Shown here: one piece after another, positions 1-8,596 of the stretch
Layout: each line of letters opens with the position of its first letter
How positions within the stretch are numbered: position 1 is the stretch's first letter
Assembly (NCBI RefSeq): GCF_000023105.1
Contig: NC_012669.1
Coordinates: 682,001 to 746,000, forward strand
Reading direction: 5' to 3'
From: Beutenbergia cavernae DSM 12333
GTDB lineage: Bacteria; Actinomycetota; Actinomycetes; Actinomycetales; Beutenbergiaceae
Length of the DNA: 64,000 nucleotides
The notes under the pieces: generated by a model
Databases searched by the model: none
What the model was told of the DNA's origin: nothing
The model's input: only the letters and a program-made list of their open reading frames with translations
Made by a program: the position numbers and the translations under genes

Positions 1-120
1 GGCGATACCCACAGCATTTCGAAGACGCAGACTCAGAACGGTGGTTACACCGCTGTGATCTGGAAGTACAACGGCATCGGGAGCTACACGAACTGGGGTC
101 GGACCTGCGCCGTGTTGTAG
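1..120 (+). CDS. C-terminal end of an unknown protein (5' truncated by window edge)
   Basis: The first frame is open from the window edge to TAG at 118-120 and gives 39 residues rich in Tyr, Asn, Thr and Gly, with one Cys four residues from the end (ending TCAVL). I do not recognise the family. The composition resembles the end of an exported or cell-wall protein, but no targeting signal is visible because the start is missing. About one third-position base in six is A or T, more than in the neighbours, so it may be a less adapted or acquired gene. A strong hairpin follows 14 bases after the stop, which supports a real gene end here. Confidence 0.55.
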   Translation, partial: GDTHSISKTQTQNGGYTAVIWKYNGIGSYTNWGRTCAVL

Positions 121-134
121 GGCCACTCGGGTCA

Positions 135-180
135 CTGCGGGCGGGGTTTCCTCGGCAAGCCGTGGAGACCCCGCCCGCAG
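135..180 (+). terminator. Strong hairpin terminator of the truncated first gene
   Basis: Arms at 135-151 and 164-180 pair over 17 bp with a single G-T pair; the loop is 12 nt. There is no T-tract, as is common in actinobacterial terminators. It begins 14 nt after the stop codon at 120. Confidence 0.75.
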
Positions 181-507
181 ACGCGTCCCGCCCGCCGCCG
201 TGAGTGGTCGCGTGGCGGCCAGCGCCTACACCGCCGGACGGAGCGACCGCGATGAGGTTGAGCGGGATTTGACCGGCGAGCCGAAGGTGACGCTGCGCAC
301 CGGACCGGGCGTGTGGCATCGACTGCTGTCACCCAGCGTGCGAGACCCTGAAAAGGTGTTGGTCCGGTCGCGCTGGCCTCGCCGCTTCCATCAGGGAGGT
401 CGCTGCCGACCTGTGGCTACAACCCCGCCGCGCGGGGAGGCGCAGATGACCGGGCAGCAGTCAGAGAGTCAGCGCGCCCGGCCCTCCTGCCGGAGTTGGG
501 GCGGCGG
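181..507. other. Gene-free stretch
   Basis: Between the terminator and the 3' end of the minus-strand membrane gene I see no convincing gene. An open plus-strand frame from about 200 runs into the antisense of the next gene, has no ribosome binding site and no recognisable protein features, so I did not call it. Confidence 0.5.
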
Positions 508-1482
508 TCAGGCGGAGACGGCCTCCCGCCGAGCGGCGGCCTGGCCTTCCCGCCGGCCCTGACGGCGAGCGCCGTGCGAGACGACACCGGTCATCACGAG
601 GATGACGCCGAACAGCACGAGCAGTCCCGCGCGGCCCGTGTCGAGCAGGTAGCTGTACACGTTCGTCCCGAAACCGTCGTTGATCACGAGGAACACGTCC
701 CGGTTCTGCTCCAGCCACTCTGTGACCGGTGACGGGAACACGAGGAACGCGACGCCGGCGAGCGTCACGATCGTGCCGATGAGCATGGCGCCGAGGCCCG
801 ACCAGCGCGCCGTGATCATGATCAGGACGAGCGCCAGGAGTCCGCCGGCGAGCGACAGGAGTCCGGCGAGGTTCACGTCTCCCGGGTCCTGCTCGAGGCT
901 GAAGAAGGTGCGCAGGGCGCCGTCGGTGAGCAGGAACCAGGCGACCGGCGTCAGCACGAGCGTGATGACGACGCTCCACAGGTGCGCAGCGGTGCGGCGG
1001 GGTCGCTCGTCCTCCCACCCGGGTTCGTCGAACGCGCCGGCTCGCGGGTCGTCCGCCGGGTACTCGCGGGCGACGTCGGAGGCGGGCAGGGGCTGTGTCG
1101 CGCTGGTGCTGGTCGTCATGGGTCGGGTCGGCTCCGTCGTCGGGGCGGCTGCGGCCGCCGGTTCGGTGGCAGGGTCCTGGGGCGTGTCGACCGGCGCGTC
1201 CGCGCCGGCGGCCGGCCGCGTGCCGGCCGGGCCCGCGGACTCCGCCGGCGTCTCGGGTCCGGTGCTCGACGCGCCCGACGCCGGCGGCGTCGCTGGTTCG
1301 TCGGCGCCGGCCGGTCGGTCCTGTGGCACCACGGGGTTCACGCGCGTCGCGTCGACCGACTCGCCGGCGCCGGCCGACTCCTCGCGCGCGTCCACCGGCG
1401 GCACGGGGCGAGGCGCGGAGTGGGAACCGGTCGTGCTCCCACTCGCTGCGTCGTCCGCGTTCTTGTCCGGTTCCGTGCTCAT
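508..1482 (-). CDS. Membrane protein with one four-helix module and a long acidic Pro/Ala linker
   Basis: 324 residues from ATG at 1480-1482. Residues 1 to about 160 are a disordered, Pro/Ala/Thr/Glu-rich segment. The rest has four hydrophobic spans, opening with RTAAHLWSVV and ending with a short basic tail after the HGARRQGRR motif. The same four-span module occurs twice in the next gene upstream on this strand (1646-2665), so the two are paralogues. Family unknown to me; a structural or sensory membrane role is possible but unsupported. The genes are 163 bp apart and could be co-transcribed. Confidence 0.75.
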   Translation of the reverse strand: MSTEPDKNADDAASGSTTGSHSAPRPVPPVDAREESAGAGESVDATRVNPVVPQDRPAGADEPATPPASGASSTGPETPAESAGPAGTRPAAGADAPVDTPQDPATEPAAAAAPTTEPTRPMTTSTSATQPLPASDVAREYPADDPRAGAFDEPGWEDERPRRTAAHLWSVVITLVLTPVAWFLLTDGALRTFFSLEQDPGDVNLAGLLSLAGGLLALVLIMITARWSGLGAMLIGTIVTLAGVAFLVFPSPVTEWLEQNRDVFLVINDGFGTNVYSYLLDTGRAGLLVLFGVILVMTGVVSHGARRQGRREGQAAARREAVSA

Positions 1483-1645
1483 GGCGTCCTCCCGGTCGTG
1501 TGCTCGAACGGTAGCGACGCGGGGCGCCCGGCCTGCGGCGCCTCGCCGTGCGTGCCGCGCATCGCCGCGGTGCCTGCGCAGCTGCGGGCACGGCCCGATG
1601 CGGTCCTTCAGGATGGCATGCGGGGCGTCCGGGCGCGCGTGCTCG

Positions 1646-2665
1646 TCAGCCGTTCGGGCGGCTGACGACGGCGTCGCGATCGCGCACGAGAGCGATCTCC
1701 GAGCGTTCGAGGTTCCGGCCGTCCCGGCGCGCTCCGTGGGCGGCCACTCCGGCACCGAGAAGCACGACGCCGACGAGCAGGACCGTCCCCGTCGCGCCCA
1801 GGGCGTGCACGGCGTCGCCGACGGGCTCGCCGAGGAGCAGCTCCTCGATGCGGGTGACGGGTCCGGCGAGCAGCGAGCGCGCGCCGTCCGGTGCCGCGAG
1901 GTACCCGAGCCCGGCGATGACCCACAGCGCCCCGGCCACGAACGCGCCGAGGCTCGAGACCGCGGCGATCCCGACGACGACGGCGACGGCGAGCGCGCCG
2001 GCCAGCGCGACCACCGCCACCCGCGTGCGCGACTCCGACATGAGCGTGGCGGCGGTGAAGGCGCCGGCGGTCGCCAGCAGCACGGGAGTGCCGACAGCGC
2101 CCACGACCACGCTGACGACGTGCGCCACGATCCGCGGCCGCGGCGCCGTCGTCGCCCCGAGCGCGGCCGTGCGCCGAGCGTCCTCACGCTCGGTGTAGCG
2201 GCCCGCGCGTCGCGCGGCGAACGCCGTGATCCCGGCGGCGAGCATGACTCCGCCCACGAGCACGGGGGCCTGCGCCCGGAACAGGAGCTCGGCTCCGGCC
2301 TGGACGGGGAGGTCGAGCCACGTCTCGGGCAGCGCGTCGGTCACGGTGTTCACGCGAGATCGCGCGAACGTGTGGACGAGGGCGGCCGCGACGCCGTACG
2401 TCGCTCCGACCACGATCGCGGCGACCGCTGACCGCGCGGCCCACGCGACGATGCCCGCGAGCACGAGGGCACCGGCGAGCAGGGCCACCACCGCCGACGG
2501 AGGCGCCCCGCCGCCGTCGGCAGCGCCCTCCGCGAAGGCGCCGGCGGCCCCGGCGCACGCGAGCCACGCGAACGGGGCGACGACCAGAGCCAGGGCGGTG
2601 CCCACGAGGTGCGCGGCGACGCGCGATCGCGGCGGGACGGGGACGGTCGCGGGTGGTGCTGTCAT
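1646..2665 (-). CDS. Membrane protein with two tandem copies of a four-helix module
   Basis: 339 residues starting MTAPPATVP at 2663-2665; an open frame continues upstream but has no better start. Two halves are homologous. The first begins RSRVAAHLVGTAL around residue 15 and ends at AARRAGR. The second begins RPRIVAHVVSVV around residue 175 and ends HGARRDGR. Each carries about four hydrophobic spans. The single-module protein at 508-1482 has the same boundaries (R-x-A-A-H at the start, HGARR-x-GR at the end). No catalytic or transport motif is visible. Function unknown. Confidence 0.75.
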   Translation of the reverse strand: MTAPPATVPVPPRSRVAAHLVGTALALVVAPFAWLACAGAAGAFAEGAADGGGAPPSAVVALLAGALVLAGIVAWAARSAVAAIVVGATYGVAAALVHTFARSRVNTVTDALPETWLDLPVQAGAELLFRAQAPVLVGGVMLAAGITAFAARRAGRYTEREDARRTAALGATTAPRPRIVAHVVSVVVGAVGTPVLLATAGAFTAATLMSESRTRVAVVALAGALAVAVVVGIAAVSSLGAFVAGALWVIAGLGYLAAPDGARSLLAGPVTRIEELLLGEPVGDAVHALGATGTVLLVGVVLLGAGVAAHGARRDGRNLERSEIALVRDRDAVVSRPNG

Positions 2666-2894
2666 CGAGGCGACGGGCTCCTTCGCGTCCGGTGCCCCCG
2701 GCCGGCGGTGCCGGCCAGCGAGGAGTGCTCCCCGCACGAAACGACGGCGCCCGCTGGGGCGCCGCCGCCGGCTCCACGGAGAGACGGGTGATCAGGCGTG
2801 CACTCGGTCGCTGCGGGAGGTCCCGCGCCACCTGTCCTCATCGACGGACTCATCGCGCGTGGGTGCCCGTTCCGCCCGTGGGGCTGTCCCGCCA

Positions 2895-4637
2895 TTATGA
2901 CCCTCCTGGCCCGCGGCGCACCAGGTCGGGCTCCTGCTGCCCGTCGGCGGGAAGAGCCACGACACGCGCGACGACGAGGGTCGTGTCGTCCCGCCACCCG
3001 CCCTCGGGCTCCAGCTGCGACACGACGTGGTCGCGCACCGCCTCGACGGGCGCGTCGGGCATCTCGCCGACCGCGGCGGCGAGGCGCGCCAGACCCGCCT
3101 CGAGGCTCTCCTCGCGGCGCTCGACCAGGCCGTCGGTGCAGAGCACCAGTGTGGTGCCCAGCGGGAACGCGGCGTGCATCTCGGGCCGCTCGCCGTGCGG
3201 GTGGGTGAGGCCGATCGGGGTGGACAGGCCGCCGTCGAGCACGTGGACGACGCCGTCGGGGGTGACGGCGAGCATGGGCGGGTGGGCCGCGCGCGCCCAC
3301 CCGACGACGACGTGCTCGCCGTCGTCGTCGGCCACGCGCTCCAGGTGCGCGTACAGGCAGGTGCTGAGGTCGATCGAGCCGAGGTCCTGGGCGATCGCGT
3401 CGACCTCGGTCAGCGTGCGGCCCGGGCCGGTCCCGCCCCAGGCGCGGGCACGGATGAGCGAGCGCAGCTGGCCCATGGAGCCTGCGGCCCGCAGGTCGTG
3501 CCCGGCGACGTCGCCGATCACGATGCCGACGTTGCCGTCGTTCGCCCGGAACGCGTCGAACCAGTCGCCGCCCACGTCGGTGGCGTCGGCGGGGCCGTAG
3601 TGGGTGGCGATCTCCAGGCCGTCGAGCGGGGTGAGGTGCGGCACGAGGGTGCGCTGCAGGTCCCGCACGCGGCTGGACTCCCGGCGGTAGAGGCGCGCGT
3701 TGTCGAGCGCGACGGCGGCCCGCGACGCCGCCATGCGGGCGGTCGCGAGGTCCCGTTCGTCGAGGTGGCGCGCGTCGCCGGCGCCGAGCACGAGCACCCC
3801 GAGGCGGGCGCCGCGGGCGTCGAGCGGCACGGCGACGACGTGGTGCGCGCCGAGCGTGGCGACGGCGGCCGGGACGTCGTCGCGGAGCGTCTGGCGGCCC
3901 CACCAGGCGGCGACCTCAGAGCTGACGAGCAGGGCGCCGTCGTCGCTGACGAGCAGGCGCGAGAGCGCACCCGAGGGGTCCAGGTCGCCGCGACCGAGCG
4001 ACGTCAGCACGGCGGCTGCCTCGTGCGCCGGTCCCGACCCGCCGCCCACGGTGGCGACGTGCGGCGGACGGAGGCGCCCGGCGTCGTCGAGCGACACGAC
4101 CATCGCCCAGTCCGCCAGCTCCGGCACGAGGATCCCGGGCAGCATCGCCGCCTCGGCGTCGGCGTCGAACACGCCGTGGAGGTCGTCGCCGATGCGCCGG
4201 AGCAGCTCGAGCCGGCGCTGGGCGGTCCGTGACGCGGAGATCACCCGGTCGCGCTCCCGCTCGGCGTCGGCGCGCGCGGTGACGTCGACCTGGACGCCGA
4301 CGTGGTGGGTCACGGCGCCGGCGTCGTCGCGCACGGGCGAGATGGAGACGTCGTTCCAGAACGGCGTGCCGTCGGGGCGGTAGTTGAGGAGCGCGGCAGC
4401 GACCGGCTCGTCGGCGCGCACCGCCAGGCCGAGGCGCGCGACGGCGGCCGGGTCGGTGGCGGGGCCCTGCAGGAACCGGCAGTTGCGGCCGAGCGCGGCG
4501 TCGCGCGCGTACCCGGTGGTGCGCGTGAAGGCCTCGTTGACCCAGACGATCGGCTCGTCGTCCTCGCGCGCGTCGGTGACGACGATCGACACCTGCGACG
4601 CCTGTGCCGCTCGGTAGATGTCATCGATGCTCGTCAC
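2895..4637 (-). CDS. LOV-GAF-SpoIIE (PP2C) blue-light-responsive protein phosphatase
   Basis: 580 residues from GTG at 4635-4637, with GAGGAG about 8 nt upstream. Residues 1-115 are a LOV-type PAS domain: the flavin-adduct motif GRNCRFLQG places the reactive Cys at residue 53, and the other flavin contacts NYRPDGTPFWN and GVQVDVT are present. A coiled-coil-like stretch (about 120-150) leads into a GAF-like region (about 160-310). Residues 330-570 form a SpoIIE/PP2C phosphatase with metal-binding VGGDWFD and GDVAGHD. Relatives (RsbU/RsbP type) dephosphorylate STAS anti-sigma antagonists and so release a sigma factor. Light control is inferred from the intact LOV motif. A STAS protein at 18218 is a possible but unproven substrate. 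The gene is divergent from the Tad operon. Confidence 0.92.
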   Translation of the reverse strand: MTSIDDIYRAAQASQVSIVVTDAREDDEPIVWVNEAFTRTTGYARDAALGRNCRFLQGPATDPAAVARLGLAVRADEPVAAALLNYRPDGTPFWNDVSISPVRDDAGAVTHHVGVQVDVTARADAERERDRVISASRTAQRRLELLRRIGDDLHGVFDADAEAAMLPGILVPELADWAMVVSLDDAGRLRPPHVATVGGGSGPAHEAAAVLTSLGRGDLDPSGALSRLLVSDDGALLVSSEVAAWWGRQTLRDDVPAAVATLGAHHVVAVPLDARGARLGVLVLGAGDARHLDERDLATARMAASRAAVALDNARLYRRESSRVRDLQRTLVPHLTPLDGLEIATHYGPADATDVGGDWFDAFRANDGNVGIVIGDVAGHDLRAAGSMGQLRSLIRARAWGGTGPGRTLTEVDAIAQDLGSIDLSTCLYAHLERVADDDGEHVVVGWARAAHPPMLAVTPDGVVHVLDGGLSTPIGLTHPHGERPEMHAAFPLGTTLVLCTDGLVERREESLEAGLARLAAAVGEMPDAPVEAVRDHVVSQLEPEGGWRDDTTLVVARVVALPADGQQEPDLVRRGPGGS

Positions 4638-4774
4638 GGGACGCTCCTCGGTCGGGCGCCGCCACTCTGGCGGGCGTTCGGCGGCCGGGCGGACTTCCGC
4701 GGCGTACGACGACGAAAGCCTACCGGGCGGCGTCCCTCGTCTCAGTGGGTGGCGGGTGCGGACCGGATCCTGGC

Positions 4775-4829
4775 GGCGCGGTTTGTCCCCAGCGGCGCCC
4801 CGACCGCCCGCTCGGGCGATCGTCCCCAG
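4775..4829 (+). promoter_or_regulatory. Two-box element (copy A) upstream of the Tad operon
   Basis: GGCGCGG, then TTTGTCCCCAG at 4782-4792, and a second GTCCCCAG at 4822-4829. The two GTCCCCA words start exactly 37 bp apart and enclose the inverted repeat CGCCCG-CT-CGGGCG (4805-4818). The same arrangement recurs at 8597-8651, ahead of the second Tad block. Function unknown; a shared operator or promoter part is the simplest reading. The first box is one base off the actinobacterial DnaA box TTGTCCACA. Confidence 0.5.
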
Positions 4830-4891
4830 GCATCCCCCGAGCGATCGTGCCCGACGGCGAGGATCGCCTTCCGGTGGTCGAGGAGGGTGGC

Positions 4892-5929
4892 ATGGGTGAG
4901 ACAGGGCTGCGCGTGGCGCTACGGAGCAGCGACCCGCTGCTGGTGGGGCACGTCCGTCGGGTGACCGACGTCGCCGGCTGGGCGTTGGACGTCACGCCGG
5001 CCGGCGGCACGGCGCCGCGCGCCGACGTGCACGTCGACAGCGTGCGGGAACGCGGTCCAGGCGACCCTCCCTGGGCGCGCGGGGTGCGATCCCGGCGGGA
5101 GGGGCCGTTGTGGGTGGCCCGCGAGCAGCCCGGCGAGTGGCCGGCACCGGAGCCGGCGTCCGCCGTCGTGCACCTCCTGCCCGAGGCGGATGCGGAGCTG
5201 GCCGAGGCGATCGCCGATCGAGCGGAGCTGGGCCACGCCCGGGTGGTCGGCGTCGTGGGCGCCCGGGGCGGCGTCGGGGCGAGCGTCTTCGTGGGCGCGC
5301 TGGCTCGCGAGGCGGCCGGGGCGGGCGCCACGTGCGCGTTGGTCGACCTGGATCCCGCCGGAGGGCTCGACGTGCTGCTGGCGATCGAGCACGAGCCGGG
5401 TCCGCGCTGGGCCGACCTCGACGCGACGGCGGGGTCGATACCGCCCGACGCCCTGGCCGCGGCGCTTCCGGTCTGGCACGCCGTCCACGTGCTCGCGGGA
5501 GACGCGCGCGGCGGCCCGTCCGCCGGGGCGCTCGTGCCCGCGCTGAGAGCGCTGCGCGAGGCCCACGACGTGGTCCTGCTCGACCTGTCGCGGCGGGCCG
5601 ACGACGCGGGCGCGACGGCGCTGGCGGCCTGCGACGACGTGGTCGTGCTCGCGCCCGGCGACGTGCACGGGGCGGCCGGGCTGTTGTCGCTGGCGCCGCG
5701 GGTCGCTGGGCGCGGGCACCTCGTGGTCCGGCAGGGCACGGCCGGCGACGCCGTGCTGGCGGCCCCGGACGAGCTCGCCGTGGCGAGCGGCCTCGGCCTG
5801 GCCGGAGTGGTGCGGCACGAGCGCGCGCTGCGTGCCGGGCTGGAGCGGGGCATGGCGCCGGGCGACCGGCGGCGCAGCCCGCTCGTCCGCACGGCTCGCG
5901 CCGTCGCTCGACGCCTGGTCCCGGCATGA
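4892..5929 (+). CDS. CpaE-like protein of the Tad secretion locus
   Basis: 345 residues from ATG at 4892 with a GAGGAGGG ribosome site 5 nt upstream. Residues 1-110 are a variable N-terminal region. Residues 115-330 have the MinD/CpaE fold. Its P-loop reads GARGGVGAS (about 123-131), so both usual lysines of the deviant Walker A are gone; this is typical of the actinobacterial CpaE-like family found beside the helicase and secretion genes (TIGR03815). Relatives help localise or assemble the Flp pilus machine, here probably without ATP hydrolysis. It is the first gene of the operon and overlaps tadA by ATGA. Confidence 0.85.
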   Translation: MGETGLRVALRSSDPLLVGHVRRVTDVAGWALDVTPAGGTAPRADVHVDSVRERGPGDPPWARGVRSRREGPLWVAREQPGEWPAPEPASAVVHLLPEADAELAEAIADRAELGHARVVGVVGARGGVGASVFVGALAREAAGAGATCALVDLDPAGGLDVLLAIEHEPGPRWADLDATAGSIPPDALAAALPVWHAVHVLAGDARGGPSAGALVPALRALREAHDVVLLDLSRRADDAGATALAACDDVVVLAPGDVHGAAGLLSLAPRVAGRGHLVVRQGTAGDAVLAAPDELAVASGLGLAGVVRHERALRAGLERGMAPGDRRRSPLVRTARAVARRLVPA

Positions 5930-7164
5930 CGGGGCGCGCCCTCGCGGCCGAGGTCCGGGCCGCGCTGGGGTCGGCTCCCGCGCCGGCGGGCGTCGCGACG
6001 GCCGTCCGCGGCGGTGCCGGGCTCCGCGGCCGGCGCGAGGTGGTCGCGCTCGAACGCGAGGTCCGGGCCGAGCTGTTCGGCGCCGGGCCGCTCGTGCAGG
6101 CGCTGCTGGAGGCTCCGGACGTGACCGACGTCCTCGTCAACTCCCCGACCGACGTGTTCGTCGACGCGGGGATCGGGCTGGAGCGCGTCGACGTCGGGAG
6201 CGGCGTCGGTGACGTCCGGGCGCTCGCGGTCCGGCTCGCGGCGGCAGCCGGGCAGCGGCTCGACGACGCCTCCCCGGTCGTGGACGGCCGGCTCCCGGAC
6301 GGCACGCGGCTGCACGCCGTCCTGCCCCCGATCGCCGCGGAAGGTGCGGTGATCTCGCTGCGCACGGTGCGCCGTCGCGCACTCACGCTCGACGAGTGGC
6401 GAGCCCACGGCGGCATCGACGACGCGACGCTCCGGGTGCTGCGGGCGATGGTCCAGCGCCGCGCGAACGTGCTCGTCTCCGGCGCCACCGGCTCCGGGAA
6501 GACGACGTTGCTGGCCAGCCTGCTGTCGGCGGCCGCGCCGGCCGAGCGGATCGTGTGCATCGAGGAGGCGCGGGAGCTCGCACCCGACCACCCGCACGTC
6601 GTGCACCTGCAGTCGCGGGCACCGAACGTGCAGGGGACGGGCGGCGTCGGCCTGCCGGAGCTGGTGCGCGCGGCCATGCGGATGCGGCCGGACCGGCTTG
6701 TCCTGGGCGAGTGCCGTGGCGCGGAGGTGCGGGAGGTGCTGACCGCCCTGAACACGGGGCACGACGGCGGGCTGGCCACCGTCCACGCGAACGCCGCCGC
6801 CGACGTCCCGGCGCGGCTCGTCGCCCTCGGTGCGCTCGCCGGGCTCGCGCCGCGCACGATCGCCGCCCAGGCGACCAGCGCTCTCGACGCCGTCGTCCAC
6901 CTGGCGCGCGCGGGAGGGCGGCGGCACGTACGGGAGATCGCGGTGCTGGTGCGCGACGGCGGGGAGCTCGGCGCGGTGCTCGCCGCCGAGCGGCCGGCCG
7001 GCGGCGAGCTGCGGCTCGGTCCCGGCTGGCCGGTGCTCGGTCGCCGGCTGGGTCTGCTGGCGCCGGAGGCTGCAGACTGCTCGGCGTCGGGCGTCCTTGG
7101 CGCGCCGTCCGGTGAAACGACGGGAGGGCGCCCGTCGAGCGGCGCCGTGCGGGAGCCCTGGTGA
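5926..7164 (+). CDS. tadA: TadA/CpaF-type secretion ATPase
   Basis: 412 residues. The hexameric ATPase of the Tad/Flp pilus apparatus powers pilin polymerisation at the inner face of the membrane. The Walker A motif GATGSGKTTLL has its Lys at residue 192. It is followed by the Asp-box-like region with CIEEARELAPDHPHV, the Walker B-like RLVLGECRGAE, and the His box GLATVHAN, all standard for VirB11/TadA proteins. The start ATG overlaps the CpaE-like stop (ATGA) and its own stop overlaps the tadB start (GTGA), so translation is probably coupled. The family match is TIGR03819 (helicase/secretion-neighbourhood ATPase). The last 40 residues are variable. Confidence 0.95.
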   Translation: MTGRALAAEVRAALGSAPAPAGVATAVRGGAGLRGRREVVALEREVRAELFGAGPLVQALLEAPDVTDVLVNSPTDVFVDAGIGLERVDVGSGVGDVRALAVRLAAAAGQRLDDASPVVDGRLPDGTRLHAVLPPIAAEGAVISLRTVRRRALTLDEWRAHGGIDDATLRVLRAMVQRRANVLVSGATGSGKTTLLASLLSAAAPAERIVCIEEARELAPDHPHVVHLQSRAPNVQGTGGVGLPELVRAAMRMRPDRLVLGECRGAEVREVLTALNTGHDGGLATVHANAAADVPARLVALGALAGLAPRTIAAQATSALDAVVHLARAGGRRHVREIAVLVRDGGELGAVLAAERPAGGELRLGPGWPVLGRRLGLLAPEAADCSASGVLGAPSGETTGGRPSSGAVREPW

Positions 7165-8039
7165 CGGCGCTGGTGCTCGTGGGCGTCCTCGTGGCCGTGG
7201 CGAGCGGCGTGGCGCTGTGGCCGGGTCCGCGGCGCCGACTGCCGCGGACGCCGCGGGCCCGGGCGGGGGCCGGGCGCGGGCGCTCGCTCCGGCTGGTGCT
7301 CGGGCCGCGGCGGCCACGTTCCGCCCGCGGGACGCCGCCGGGTGTGGATGCCTGGCTCGGGCCGATGCTCGTGGAGGTCGCCGGCCACCTGCGGGCGGGT
7401 GCGAGCGTCCCACTCGCCTGGGAGCGCGCTCTCGACCGTGCGGCCCGTGCCGGCCCGGTGGGCAGTCCGCGGGCGGACGCGCGCGGCGGCGCCGGGGCGC
7501 ATGGGTCCGCGGACGTCGTGGTGCACACCCGTGCGTCGGCCGATCGTGGTGCTGGTGCTGGTGCTGGTGCTGGTGCTGGTGCTGGTGCTGGTCCTGGTGC
7601 GCGGGCCGGCGGCGTGGCGTGGCGCAGCGGAGGTGCCGCGCTCGGCGCCGACGGCGTGCCCGCCGTCCTGCTCGAGCGGGCGGGTGACTCGCCGGCACTC
7701 GACGCCGCGATCGCCGCGTGCCGGCTCGCGCACACCTCCGGGACGCCTCTCGCAGACGTGCTGACGTCGTGTGCCGCCGGGATCGTCGAGGCGGATGCCG
7801 CCGAGGCCGCACGTCGCGTCGCGCTCGCCGGGCCGACGAGCACGGCTCGGCTGCTCGGCTGGCTGCCGGTCGTCAGTCTGGTGGCAGGGACGGCGCTCGG
7901 CGCCGACCCGATCGGCGTGGTCCTCGCCGGTGGCGTCGGGCTCGTCGCGGTGCTGGGCGGCGTGGCGCTGATGGTGCTCGGGAGGCGGTGGTCCGCGGCG
8001 CTCGTCGCGTCCGCGGAGCGTGGGGGCGAGGCCGGCTGA
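7161..8039 (+). CDS. tadB: TadB-like membrane protein with an expandable Gly-Ala tract
   Basis: 292 residues, GTG start overlapping the tadA stop. There is one N-terminal span and a pair of C-terminal spans (about 228-275), with a cytoplasmic type II secretion F-like region between them, as in TadB. It is the inner-membrane platform on which TadA acts. Residues 130-143 are seven Gly-Ala pairs encoded by a perfect GGTGCT repeat at 7548-7589; the surrounding residues 108-155 look like an insertion of low complexity. Followed directly by tadC with a TGATG overlap. Confidence 0.85.
   Translation: MTALVLVGVLVAVASGVALWPGPRRRLPRTPRARAGAGRGRSLRLVLGPRRPRSARGTPPGVDAWLGPMLVEVAGHLRAGASVPLAWERALDRAARAGPVGSPRADARGGAGAHGSADVVVHTRASADRGAGAGAGAGAGAGAGPGARAGGVAWRSGGAALGADGVPAVLLERAGDSPALDAAIAACRLAHTSGTPLADVLTSCAAGIVEADAAEAARRVALAGPTSTARLLGWLPVVSLVAGTALGADPIGVVLAGGVGLVAVLGGVALMVLGRRWSAALVASAERGGEAG
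7548..7589 (+). repeat. Hexanucleotide microsatellite (GGTGCT)7 inside tadB
   Basis: Seven perfect GGTGCT units followed by two degenerate ones (GGTCCT, GGTGCG). Because the unit is six bases, gain or loss of copies keeps the reading frame and changes only the length of a Gly-Ala linker in TadB. Confidence 0.95.
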
Positions 8040-8578
8040 TGGCAGCGGCACTGGTCGTGGGGCTGCTCGTGGTGGTCGCGGCCGTGCCATGGCTGTGGCC
8101 GCCGCGACGGCTGCCGGTCCCGCGTCCGGCCCAGGAGCGGCGCGCGGTGCGGGTCGATGCGGCCGTCGCGTGCGAGCTCGTGGCGGCGGTCCTCGACGCC
8201 GGCGCCGCCGTCCCGACGGCGCTCGACGCTCTCGGCCGGGCGATCGACGGCGACGACGGCCGGGCTCTGCGATCGTGCGGCGGCGCGCTCCTGCTGGGCG
8301 CGTCCTGGTCGGAGGCGTGGTCCGGCGTGCCGGGGCGGTGGGCGATCGTCGAGCGCGCGCTGGAGCCGGCGTGGACGGACGGCGTGGCGCCCGGACCGGC
8401 GCTGCGCGCTGCGGCGGACGGGGTTCGAGCTCGCCGCGCGGAGCTGGCGAAGGAGGCCGCCGCCAGGCTCGGTGTGCGGCTCGTGCTGCCGCTCGGCCTC
8501 TGTTACCTCCCGGCGTTCGTGCTGCTCGGGCTCCTGCCGGTCGTGATCGCGACCGGCGGGTCGCTCCTCGGCGGGTGA
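8039..8578 (+). CDS. tadC: TadC-like membrane protein (type II secretion F family)
   Basis: 179 residues, ATG overlapping the tadB stop by one base. A span at the N-terminus (residues 2-17), a cytoplasmic helical region typical of T2SF domains (about 38-140) and two closely spaced spans at the end (about 145-178) match the short actinobacterial TadC proteins. It would form the membrane platform of the Flp pilus together with TadB. Last gene of the first operon block; 156 bp with the two-box element separates it from the pilin-like gene. Confidence 0.85.
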   Translation: MAAALVVGLLVVVAAVPWLWPPRRLPVPRPAQERRAVRVDAAVACELVAAVLDAGAAVPTALDALGRAIDGDDGRALRSCGGALLLGASWSEAWSGVPGRWAIVERALEPAWTDGVAPGPALRAAADGVRARRAELAKEAAARLGVRLVLPLGLCYLPAFVLLGLLPVVIATGGSLLGG

Positions 8579-8596
8579 GCCGCGTGTCGTCGCCGT

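Noticed and set aside
200-562. Open frame of 120 codons on the plus strand
   Set aside because: No ribosome site, no recognisable protein pattern, and its end is antisense to the membrane gene at 508-1482.
4892-5929. CpaE-like protein taken as inactivated because its P-loop lacks Lys
   Set aside because: Loss of these lysines is usual for this actinobacterial family, so it is not a local defect.
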